Source of the DNA: Ottelia alismoides | Taxonomy: Eukaryota; Streptophyta; Magnoliopsida; Alismatales; Hydrocharitaceae | Length of the DNA stretch: 64,000 nt | Direction: 5' to 3' | Assembly (NCBI GenBank): GCA_037367405.1 | Contig: JAZKJV010010745.1 | Location: 1 to 64,000, forward strand | In this document: positions 34,301-46,300 of the stretch, one piece after another | How the letters are laid out: every line of letters begins with the position of its first letter | Numbering within the stretch: the stretch's first letter is position 1 | Made by a program: the position numbers and the translations under genes | The notes under the pieces: generated by a model | Seen by the model: the letters and a program-made list of their open reading frames with translations, nothing else | Told to the model about the DNA's origin: nothing | Database searches by the model: none

Positions 34301-37300
34301 AGAGTTTGACTACCCAGCATCCCTTGTTAGTCATGGATGTGCAAACAAAATGGCCGGTAAAGAAAAGGAGGATTTTCAGGATCACTAGAACTAGATGGTG
34401 GAATCTTCAATTGATGCAATCAAGCTTCATGGAGAATTTTTAGAAGACTTATCTTGGGATTGTAACGGAAGTGCAAACGAGATGTGAGATGCAGTAGCAT
34501 CTTATACCGAAGGGTAGCCAAAGAGATGCTAGACGACTCAAAGGGAGGAGCTCCATTCCAAAAGGAGGCTTGGTGGTGGAGTGAAGGGGTGTAAGAGAAT
34601 ATCAAAACTAAAATAGCATGCTTTAAAGCTATGTCTAAGGATAGAACAAATGAAACTACCACAAACGTCAAAATAGTGAAGAATGAAGCAAAGGAAGATA
34701 TAAGCGAAGCTAAGTCAAAAGCTTATGAAGTTTTGTACAAAAATCTCGATCCTAAGGAGGGCCAGAAGGATATATTCAGGTTTATTAAAGCAAGAGAAAG
34801 AAAGATCAAATGCCTTTCTCAAGTGAGATGCATTATAGATGAGGAAGGTCGCATACTTGTACTCAGAAGGATATAGAGACTAATTGGAAGTAGTTTTCAT
34901 AAGCTTTTCATTGGGAAGGAAATAGAGAGATCACTTTGGGAGATCTAGCTAGTAGTGAAAGTTACTTGAATTGTGCAAGATATAGACGAATACAAAAGAA
35001 GGAAATAGAGGAGGCTTTGAAAGTTATGAGACATGAAAATTTGTAGGACTTGATGACATTCCTATAGAAGTTTGGAGAGTTTTATGTGAGCACACTTGGC
35101 TTACAATTTATTCAATGCTATTTGGCGAAGCAAGAAAATGCTTGAAGATTGGAGAAACAACGTGGTAACTCTTTATAAGAACAAAGGAGACATTCAAAAT
35201 TGTTCAAATTACAGAGGTATCAAGCTAATGAGTTACACTATGAAAATTTAATAATGCGTGATTTAAAGAAGGTTGAGACAAGTTTTCAAAGTAAAAAGAA
35301 AATCAATTTGGATTCATGCTAGGTCGCTTAACTATTGAATCCATCCACTTGCTGAGGAGAACAATGGAGATTTATAGAGCTAAAAGGAAGAACCTCCATA
35401 TGATTTTATTGATTTGAAGAAAGCTTATGATTCTGTCCCACATGAGATATTGTGGAGAGTTTTGGAGAAGAGACAAGTACTTGTCTATTCATTACCTCAT
35501 AAAAGATATGCATGATAGGGCTTCATCTTGTGTAAGGATACAATCTGGGAAGATTGACTATTTTGACATCAACATTGATCTGCATCAAGGTTCAACTTTG
35601 AGCCCATTCCTTTTTATTTTGATGATGGACGAGTTGACAAGTCACATTCAAGATGAGACACCTTGGTGTATGTTATTCGTTGATGATTTATGTTGATTGA
35701 TGAGACTAGAGATGAAGTAAATGAGAAACTGGAGGTCTGGAGACATGCATTTGAGACTAAAGGATTTCGTATAAGTAGGGCTAAGACCGAACATATGGAG
35801 TGCACTTTTGATGGAAGCGATAGTGAAGGAATCGATGTGAAGATTGGTGACGATAGTATTTAGTAGAGAGATTCTTTTAGATAGTTGGGATTTGTTTTCC
35901 AACATGATGGGAAAATTGATGGAGATGTTACTTATAGAATAAATGCAGGTTGGCCTAAAGTGGAGAGGGGTCTGTGACAAGAAAATTCCTTTGAAAATCA
36001 AAGAAAAGTTTTACAAAGCATTCGTGAGACCTGCTATGATCTATGGATCCGAATGTTGGCATGTGAACCATAGACATGTGTAGAGAATGACATCAACAAA
36101 AAGGAAAATGCTAAGGTGGATGTGTGGATACCATGTAAGATCGGATTTAGAATGATGCAATCAAAAGGAAAGTTGATGTAGCTCCGATCGGGGATAAGAT
36201 GCGAGAAAATCGCTTAAGGTGGTTTGGCCATTTGCAAAGGAGATCAACTGATGTACCGGTAAGGAGATGCGAGTTTTGGGATGTTGAGTCGTCTAAGAAG
36301 AGGGTAAGGAAGGCCCAAGAAGTGTTGGTATGAGTCTATATGAAGGGATCTTAGTTTTTTCGATCCTAGCCTGAGAATGACCCAAGATAGATCTGAATGG
36401 AGGCAACGAATCCATGTATCCGAACCTACCTAATGTGGGAAAAGGCTTTGTTGTTGTTGATTGAGGAGAGAAGGCGATTTAATGAGGCATGGAACTATGA
36501 AGTCGTGAGTGTTGCATCTACCTAATAAGATGATGAGATATTTACCTGGATTGGAAGATTCTCGGAGACATCAAATATATGTTGGTGCTCACGTCTCGCA
36601 ACTTCATTCAACTGTACTACGAGCACATGAGGTTTGATGGATTAATCCAAAAAGAATCATAAACACGAGCAAAATCTTGAGCATTATTAGTTCGAATAAT
36701 CTAGTGGCAGTACAGTGTGTCTACCACACAAAAGGCCAGGGTTCAAATCCCACTCTTGCAGGGGTTGCGTTAGGTAGTCGACGGCCAACGTAAAAAATAG
36801 TCTGAATCTTTCAACATGGATTTGAGCAAGAATCCATGTAGCCGACCCTACTTATAGTGGGAAAAGACTTAGTACATTTATTATTAGTTCGAATAGTCTT
36901 GAAAGGGATGCTAAAGTGTGCATTTATTTCAATGTAGGGAATGATCCTTGAGCAAGCATCTAAGTTGTTCTTCGTAAGAACAGTCCATGATAGACGAGTA
37001 AAATCATACATGATCATAAGATAGTAGCAATGCTAAGATGATTTGGAAGCTGAATATGCCCTTAGACATATGTTAGAGTTATTGGGTCTTTATATGTATT
37101 TCTCATTCCCATATTTCTTATTTCAGTCCTATAACTCCTTTGGGGTAGAACCCAGTGAATGGCATGTTGGTAGCAGTAGTGTCTACCACATGGGAGACTA
37201 GGGTTTGAATCTCAGGGGTGAGTCTTGGATGGATCTCTACTGGAGGTTCATCCCATCCTTAAAAAAATCCTTGGGGTTATCTATGTAATTTTCTTGTTGT

Positions 37301-40300
37301 GCTTCTCTAGGATTTCATGCTATATAAGAAACCCTAGACTCATGGAATAAGACAAGTCATTCATTACCCTTCTTTTTCCACAAGGTATCAAAGCAATGGC
37401 TCTGGACCGAGGTTCTGACCTAACATCCGCCGCTACCTCAAGGCTCCTCTCGGCCTTGGACGAGCCCTTCTATCAGCCTAGGGCCCCGCGCACGGTCGTT
37501 GCAAGGAAGGAAGCCTCTAGTTACTACATTTGCCTCTCCAAGGTTATCCTGCATTGTCGTAGGAGCGTCCCTTGGGGCCCTAGGCCTTCACAAGTCTCTC
37601 TCCATGCTTCTAGGCCCCTCGAGCTTCGCTGCCAGAGCATCTCCAGTCTTCTAGTCTGCTTGCGACCATTGCTGGAATGCTGCTAGGCCCAACTGGGCAT
37701 TGTTGGAACATCGACCGACCCCTCTGGACATTGCCGTATCACCATCGGGCCTCTCCATTCACTGGTGAAGCATCGCTATGGCTTCCAAAGACCCCTAGAC
37801 CCTCCTGTGTTGCTACATACTCCTTCCTTAGACTCCAACCCAATTGATCGTGCATTTTAGGGTGTTGCTCATACCCTTATATCCATGATTGAATGCCCGA
37901 TTCTTTTTCCTAATACCTTCTTTTGACTACGATGGAATCTCTTCCTAACGAGACCAAGTCCCTATGGCATTTCTATCAAACTCAAGGGCACAGAAAATGT
38001 GCTTCATCTCGTATCTTCAAGGTGTTCATCGATGGTCAGAGAAGGATCTACATTATGAAGAAAGACCCTCTGAAAGAGACGGACAAAGACTATGACACAT
38101 GGCTTGGAGACAACTACGTGTCATCACTTGGATGACCAACTGTGTCAAACAACACATTGTTGTAAATCTGCTCTACAAAGACACAACCATGGAGACGTGG
38201 GAAGAGCTTGAACAAACATTCTCATGTAACAACCAAGTCTCGCTTCGCCGACATATAGATGCAGATCTGGCCTGCTTCTCAAGGTGAATCCACCCTCGTC
38301 GAGTACTACCGGCATCTCACCAGGTTGTACAAGGAGCTTGCGATATTTCAGTCTGCATGTTGTACTAAACAGGTGCATGAACGATCTGATTGGCAGGTTA
38401 ATCGTTTTCCTGTTGGATTGCATCCTCGATACCAAGCAGTGAAGAAGGTGTCTGATAAGCTACCATCGATCAAGACTATCTTTGGTCATCTTTAGGAACC
38501 AGAGACATCTGCTGGATGGGTTTCTACTCTGCTACCCTTAAATAATTCTACCAACTTTGCTTCATATGGGCTAGGATGACGACGGGGCTTTCAAGGAGGC
38601 TGGGGCTGTAACTTCGATGGTCGTCGTAGACGTGACATAAGCCACAGTCGTGACTCCAGTCGTGGTCGAGGATGTAACAGTTGCACTCCTCAGTACCCAC
38701 AATGCATTCACTGCCAATGAATCTATAAAAACTTGGGATCCGACACCATGATAAAATACTACCCTCATGTTTAGACCATGTTCCTGCGATTGATAAAAGA
38801 AAGGTGCCTCCACGATGAACATGTTGGGAGGGTATAAATTCTCAGGAATATGACAGAACGAAAGACCAAGGAAAGGAAGATAGTTTATCTGCTTTGAGCT
38901 TTCGTAAACTACTGATCTTTAGTTTGAGAACTTGTGGATATGGATTTTCTTCTATTTGAGAATAACTGACAAATTCAAGGGTCTATCTAAATGAATTATC
39001 ACATCTATGATTGGTCGAAATGTCAGTATAGCCCTTTTTTCGAATTGGACCTCATGAACTCCTATTGCTAAGCTCTTTGACACTAACCTATTTCTATAAC
39101 TCGCTCTTCTACTTATTACTTGACGGGTGAAATGCGAGTTAAAGTACGCCATGTATCTTCCACATCTATTTTAGCACCCGAGACTAGACTAAATAATGAC
39201 AACAGTTTCTCACATTTTCCAACTTATTTAGTCTATTATTTGTATACTAATAATTAAGAAATGTCTAGGTGGGTTCACTTCTGCCGAGGCTGCTGAAAAA
39301 TAGGGAACGTACATGACTAGGTTACTAAGGGTGCTTGCGACTATGAGACTACCAATAATGGACACAAACTATAGCTGCGTATTCTCTACGCGGGCTCGTT
39401 CTAGCCCCCTGGGAAAAGGAGGCGCAAGCAGAAGACCCATAGCATTTTGTTTGGTGGGGAGGCATTTGGGGAAATAGGAATGGATTTCCCAGCCGACCAT
39501 AGCTAACACTGGAACCCCATCAGAGCGCTGGGAAAAGTTTGGCTATCTACCTTATGCCAATAGTACCTATAAGAATGCCTATGATAATGTAGAGGCATCA
39601 CATGATCCTTACTCTAATGGACAGAATGTCCAACTCAATGCTACATAATACTTACATCTGATGCAGCTCCTTCAGAACCCTAGTGCTCCCACCAGTGAGA
39701 GTATTACTACTGCTAGTCTGGCTACCACTTCAGGTACAGTAACCAACTCTGCCACTACTTCTACCCTTGCTTGGATAGTTGATTATGAAGCTTCCACACA
39801 TTTGACAGGAGAAGGTAGTTTATTAACCTTCTCCAAATCCTCTTCATCAATGAAGTCGATTTGGGTCCCTAATGAGGCTCATCCCTCCCCACCCCCATTA
39901 CTACTGTCGGAACTATGGAGTTCTCCAAGATCTGGCTCATTGGAGTTCATCGTTCCCCTGATTTCTCTCTCAGCCTATTGTCTGTTCATAAGCTTTGTAT
40001 TGAGCTTAATTGTCGTGTGATTTTTGATGATTTATGTTGTTATTTTCAGGACATTCGGACGAGACAGTTTTTTGATGGGGGTCATGATAAGAATGGTCTC
40101 TATTATCCTGACATGCCCTCTTATTCACATTTGCTGGTGTTGCGTCTATCTCCAATGATCCATTCTTTTGGCATCTCATCTGGACGAGGTAGCTTTTTAG
40201 TGGGGAATATGATAAGAATGGTCTCTATTACCTTGACATGCCCTCTGATTCCACATTTGCTGATGCTGGGTTTATCTCCAATCGTTCGTTCCTTTGGCAT

Positions 40301-43300
40301 CTTTGTCTTAGGCATCCTTCTGTTAGGGCCCTCTCCATGATGTTCCATGAACTCTCTAGTCTGATGCTCTTCGAGTGCGAGGTGTGTGAGTTCGGGAAAC
40401 ATCATCGAGCTTCCTTTCATGCTTGTGCTAAGTCACGTTCGTACTGATCCTTTTGCTTTAGTCCATTGTGATGTTTGGCGGCCATGTACGGTCCGTACTT
40501 TGAGCGGTCACTAATACTTTATAGTTTTTGTGGATAATTATAGTGGATCTTCTTGGGTATATCTAATAAAGGAACGTTCAATGATTAATAAAATTGTCAC
40601 GACTTTTTTTCAATACATCAGAACATATTTTTCTTCTTATATTCAGATTACTCGAACTGACAATGCGCTTGAGTTTACCCGACATGACTTGATATTATTC
40701 TTTGCTTCTCAGGGGATCATACATCAAACTTCATGTATGTATACCTCCCAACAAAATGGGGGTATTGGAAAGGAAACTTAGACATCTTCTTGATATTGCA
40801 CGGTCTCTACTCATTCAGATGAAGGTTCCAAAGTCCTACTAGGGGATGCCATTCTTACTACTGTCCATCTCATAAATATGATTCTATCTTCTATTCTAAA
40901 GGGCGACACTCCTTTCTCTTTAAAGTACCAAAATGAGCCACCTTTTCCATTACTATTGATGATTTTTGTGTGCATTGCTTTTGCCCATAATTTTCATGCC
41001 GATGACAAGTTATCACCTAGGGATGTCAAGTGTATTTTCCTTGGGTAGTCTCGCACTCAAAGGGGATATAAGTAATATGACCCTATTGGACATCGATACT
41101 GTTGAGATACTTATATTTCTATGATTTTATTTATGTTTTTCTTTTTATCCAGTCTATTTTATGTAATTTTCCCTTAGAGTTGTTCTCCTATATAAGAGAG
41201 CTCTAGGGCTATGAGGAATATAACTTTTTCTCTTCACGTCTTTCCACATGGTATCAGAGCGATGATCCTAGATCGAAGCATGTGCCCTAAAAACCCCTCC
41301 CCACCAAAAACCCTAGCGCGTCGTGCTGACCTCCGCCCGCGCGCCGCCCCTGCACGCCTCCTGCGCTGCGCCGCCTGTGCCTCCCGCACTGCCCGCGCCT
41401 CCCGCGTCGCTTGCTTCACCGCAGGCATGCAGCCTGCCTGCGGGCCACCGCTACGACCTGCTATCTCACTACAACCGTCTGTGTGCTACCAGCACCGCCT
41501 CGGGCTCCTCGTTTTTGGGTTTTTAGGGTGTATCATGACTATCTAAAATACCCTAGTCACCTAAAGGAGTCGCCAAAGAATGGAAGTGGTTGTGATATGA
41601 GTCTACACCCATCTTCCCATATATCCGTTTAGACATTAACATTACAGTTTGCAACCCTGGTCTTAGAGATTGTTGTCATCATGCCAGACAACAAAGCATA
41701 TCTTCCATCCTTGGGTACGTCCATTGTGAAGATGGATGGACCGAATTATGAACTGCAGGTCATACAGTTCATGAGTCTAATGCAATGTAATTGCAAGAAG
41801 CATATCCTCACATAGGAGGAGCATGTTGACAAGATTAGGGTTAACGCCTCATGGGAGGCAGACGATGCTTATGCACGTGTATGGCTTTCCGGAACGATTT
41901 CCATGAAGATAGCCAATGACATTTTGAGTCAGCCCACGACGAAGGCTATGTGGGACATTCTCACCGCTACATACTCTCTGGCGAAGAACGAGTCAAAGAT
42001 TCTGCAGCTTCAGCACGACATCTTCATGTTGAAGCAGAATGATCGTCCTCTCCGTACCCTTTATGCTTCTCTGAGGGGTATGTTTGAGAAGTTACATGGT
42101 TACATTCCCTTGATTGCCATACTAGAGCAGCTCAAGGCCTAAATGGATTTGGTGATGACAAGAGTTTTCCTAGCGGCTCTCGACTCTGAGTATGATGTAG
42201 CTAGAGCATAGATTCTGATTGACACCACAATACCTCCGATGGAGGAGGCATATCGCAGGTTGAGTGGGCTCTTCATAGCTTCCGGTGGCACTCAGTTGTC
42301 TCAGACATCCTCAACCATGGCAACATCTCGTGGTAGAGGGGCCCCTGCACAGTTTCGTGGTCGAGGTGGCCTTGACAGGGGAGGGGGTAGTCGACCCCCT
42401 CGTCAACCTTGTACTTTATGCTATTCCAAACATGGGTTCCCAGCTTCAGCATGTGTGGTAAGCAGTCCCAACAGGCTGGTAGTTCCTCACCTGCATCTGA
42501 TCAGAGATTTGACGAACTTGTGACGAGGCTCAGGGAGATTATGCCTTCCCCTGGATCAACTAGCTCTCCTTCAGGATCTTCAGAGTAGCTGCCTCTGCAT
42601 CAACATCTACATCAGGTATAGAATATGCCTTTACTAGTTGTTACAGGGCAGATTTGTCACAATGGATCATGGATTCAGGAGCATCCCATCATCTCCGTGG
42701 TGATAGAGGTCAGTTTAATGCTTCCAGTCCAACCCAGCCCAGACGATCTATTGTGATAGTTAGATGGGACACACTCTCCCATTACTGGTCAGGGGGAGGT
42801 GCAATTAACTCCTGCAATGAGACTTCAAAATGTTCTTTATGCTCCTGAGTTTTCTATGAATTTATTATCAATTAGTCAAATCACCAAGGATTTATACTAT
42901 CGTGCCAATTTTGATCCGTCTGCTCTTGTGTTTCAGGACATTCTCACGGACAGGGTGATTGGTTCTGGCCGTGAGCAAGGAGGTCTCTACAGACTGGTGC
43001 AATCTCCTTATGCTGGTGCTTCTTCTCTTTGCATTGGGTCTGCATCCCCCTATATGTGACATCTTCGTTTTGGCCATCTTCCTCTGCAAAAGTTGTGTCA
43101 CGTTCTTTCATAGATTTCTCCTCGCTCTACCTTTCAGTGTGAGGCCTACCAGCTTGGGAATCATCATCGGTCCACTTTCCAGAGTCGTCAGGGTCGGAGT
43201 AGTCATAACCTGTTTGAGTTGATTCATTTTGATATTTGGGGTCCAATCGTATCCCAGATCATCAAGGGCATAGATTTTATCTTGTTGTAGTTGATGAGCT

Positions 43301-46300
43301 CTCAAGATTGTCATGGGTCTTTCTTCTTAAAAATAAGTTTGATGCAGGTCTTGTTATTCAGTCTTTTATTAATGAAATAAGGAATATTTTTTCAGCAAAG
43401 ATCAAGTTTATATGTTCTGCCAATGCTCTGAAATTTTGTAGTACTCAACTTGCCCAATTTCTTGCTTCCTATGGTATTGTGCATCAAACATCTTGTGCAT
43501 ATACTTCCCAACAGAATGGGGTGGCTGAACGAAAACACCGCCATCTTCTGGATACTACTAGGACTCTTTTGATTTAGAGTTGTGCTCCTCATTCGTACTG
43601 GGGAAATGCGGTTCTAATTGCTTATTACCTCTGAAATCGTATGCCCTCTTTTGTTCTGGGGGAAAAGATCCCATTCTCGATTGCGTTTCAAGAGACAGAT
43701 CCTTTCTCACCCACGCCTCGTATCTTCGGTTCAGTGGCTTTTGTTCATCAGATGTCTCCTGGTCTTGACAAGCTCTCTCCTATAGCTGTCAAATGTGTGT
43801 TGGGTACTCCAAGACCCAAAAGGGACATCGTTACTTCAACCCTGTTCGACGAAGGTATTACGTTAGTGCAGATATCACCTTTTTTGAGTCTATTACGCAT
43901 TTCTCTCCTACAGGTGACAAGCTCATTTCTTCAGAGGATGGGGAAGAGGTCTATATGCCTCTACCTTCGATCTCCACTACACCATTACCACCACTATCAC
44001 CACCATCACCTTCCACACCTACTTTCTTTCCCCAGGTTTACCAGCGTCAACTTCGTGCTCATATGCCTCCATCATCCAGCACGTCCAAAGAATGTTAGAG
44101 CATTTGAGTTCTTCTAATGGCAATGGTGATTTGCATGTACAGCTTGAGGTGCAGGATGTCCAGGATGATACACCTTCTGCGAGTACTGAGGATCTGGATG
44201 TAGCTATTGCTCTACGAAAACATAGGCGTGCATGCACTATGCATCCTCTTGCTTCCCATGTTTCACTGGACCGTCTATCCGAGGATTTTCAGAGGGTTGT
44301 TGTGGAACTGTCAGTCGTGGAGATAGCACGATCCTATCAGGAGGCGCTGCAGAGTAGTTAGTGGAGTCTGGCGATGGAGGAGGAGATGGCAGCTTTACAG
44401 TCTCGAGGTACATGGAGTGTTGTGAAGGCTCCTCCAGGTGCGTCTGTCGTTGGCAGCAATTAGATGTTTACTGTGAAACAGCGAGCAGATGGTACTGTGG
44501 ACAGATATAAGGCCAGATTGGTTGCTAGTAGGTTCACCCAAACTTATGGGGTGGATTATCAAGATACTTTTTCTCTTGTTGCGCGACACTCTATGCTACG
44601 GATTCTTATTGTTGTTGTGGTACGCGATTGGCCACTTTTCCAATTAGATGTCAAGAATGACGTTTTGTATGAAGATCTGCAGGAGGAAGTCTACATGCAG
44701 CAACCACTAGGGTTGGTGGAATCCACTATGGTACGTCGTCTCCACAAGGCCATATATGGCCTTAAGCAGAGTCCAAGGGCTTGGTTTCAGTAGCTCTCAG
44801 AGTTAATTGAGCAGAACAGGTTTGTCAGATCTACTGCAGATCATTCTCTTTTTGTAAAGAGAACTCGACGAGGTATGGTTGTTTTTCTAGTATATGTTGA
44901 TGACATAGTTGTTATGGGCAGCGATGAACATGTAATTCAGGCAGCTAAGGATTTCCTTGAGCGACAGTTTGTGACCAAGGATCTTGGCGAGCTACGTTAC
45001 TTCCTTGGCTTGGAGTTTGCACGAAAGCAACATGGTATGGTTATGACACAAAGGAAGTATGTTACTGACCTTATATCTGAGACAAGCATGACAGGATGCA
45101 AACCTTCCACTACACCAATGGATCCCAATGTTAGGCTCTATGATGATGACTTAGAGGAAGTGGATACGAGACGGTACATAGAGCTAGTGGGGAAGTTGTT
45201 ATATGTTACTATTACTAGGCCTGATATATCATTTGCTGTGAGCAGAGTCAGCCAGTTTATGGAGAAACCCAGACATGCCCACATGGATGCAGTTTGCATG
45301 ATCTTAAGATATCTGAAGTTTTCTCCAGGTGCATGCCTTCTTTTCAGAGGAGATACGTCTCTTACAGTCATTGGATGTTTATATGCGGATTATGTTGGTT
45401 GCCCCAAGGACATGAAGTCCACTTATGGCTTTACTGTGTTTGTTGGTAGCTCGCTGGATTTATAGAAGAGTAAGAAACGAACAGTTATGGTTCGATCCAA
45501 TGCTGAATCAGAATATAGAGCCATGGCTCAAGGGAGCACGAAAATGATGTGGTTTAAGTCAATTATAGTTGACCTGACTGTTGAGGTGCCTCTTCCTATG
45601 CATATAAAATGTGATAATCAAGCGGCTCTGTTCATTGCTAATAATCCGACCTTTCATGAGAGAACTAAGCATACTGAAGTAGATTGTCATTACACCTGTG
45701 ATTTGATCCAAAAAGGGTTTATTTCCACTTCTCATGCTGCATCAGGAGATCAGATTGCAGACATGTTTACCAAAGCTCTTGCGAAGGGTCCTTTTCACCG
45801 TTGTTGTTCCAAGCTGAGCATGATTGATATATATGTTCCAGCTGAGCTCTAGGGTTATGAGGAATATAACTTTTTCTCTTCACATCTTTCCACAGATACT
45901 ATATTTTTACTGGTGTCACCTTCTTTGAGTAGACTAGATACTTTGCATAGTCTGTCAGTGACATCCTTTTGGATCTACCACCACCATTGTTTGTTTATAA
46001 TACACTACTATGCTTTCTTATGTGTTTTTCTCTATTCCTTTTTTACAGGATAATATGACTTCTTCAAGTATTCCCACCATTACTACCCCAGATGCGTCTC
46101 GGGAGCTTCCTGTAGCTCTCTGAAAATCCAAGATGCAATGTCCTTTTCATCCTATGTCACATTTTACTTCTACTGATGGTTTATCTAGTTGTGACGGAAG
46201 ATTTAGAGGTGCTATAATGACCATTTCTATTCCTCGAGATCATCATAGAGCATTGCAGGATCATGGCTGGCGATAAGACATGGATGAGGAGATGGACACA

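Larger units (their letters stand above)
33210..36459 (+). mobile_element. Full-length RTE-type LINE (3.25 kb)
   Basis: Flanked by a perfect 15-bp duplication attgaggagagaagg (33195-33209 and 36460-36474), with all element parts in order: 5' leader (33210-33640) with two 81-bp tandem repeats, endonuclease (33640-34410), a linker, reverse transcriptase (about 35000-35830), C-terminal region (35800-36420) and a short (ttg)n end. Numerous stops and shifts make it inactive. Full-length RTEs are uncommon compared with truncated ones, and three truncated relatives lie nearby. Confidence 0.9.
41100..45894 (+). mobile_element. Copia element C, nested in B
   Basis: 4795 bp, plus strand, duplication gatac (41095-41099 and 45895-45899). 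5' LTR 41100-41248 (149 bp), primer site 41249-41260 (tggtatcagagc), then all domains to RNase H. The 3' LTR is reduced to 51 bp (45844-45894) because a deletion removed the purine tract and about 98 bp. The host codons on either side (ending GHRY, resuming [10 protein letters not shown]) rejoin when C is ignored. Stops are scattered but domains are readable throughout, so it is younger than B. Confidence 0.92.

Noticed and set aside
36716..36770. tRNA gene
   Set aside because: Box A and box B-like words are present, but the sequence continues into an RTE-like tail with a 16-bp target duplication: a SINE head, not a functional tRNA.
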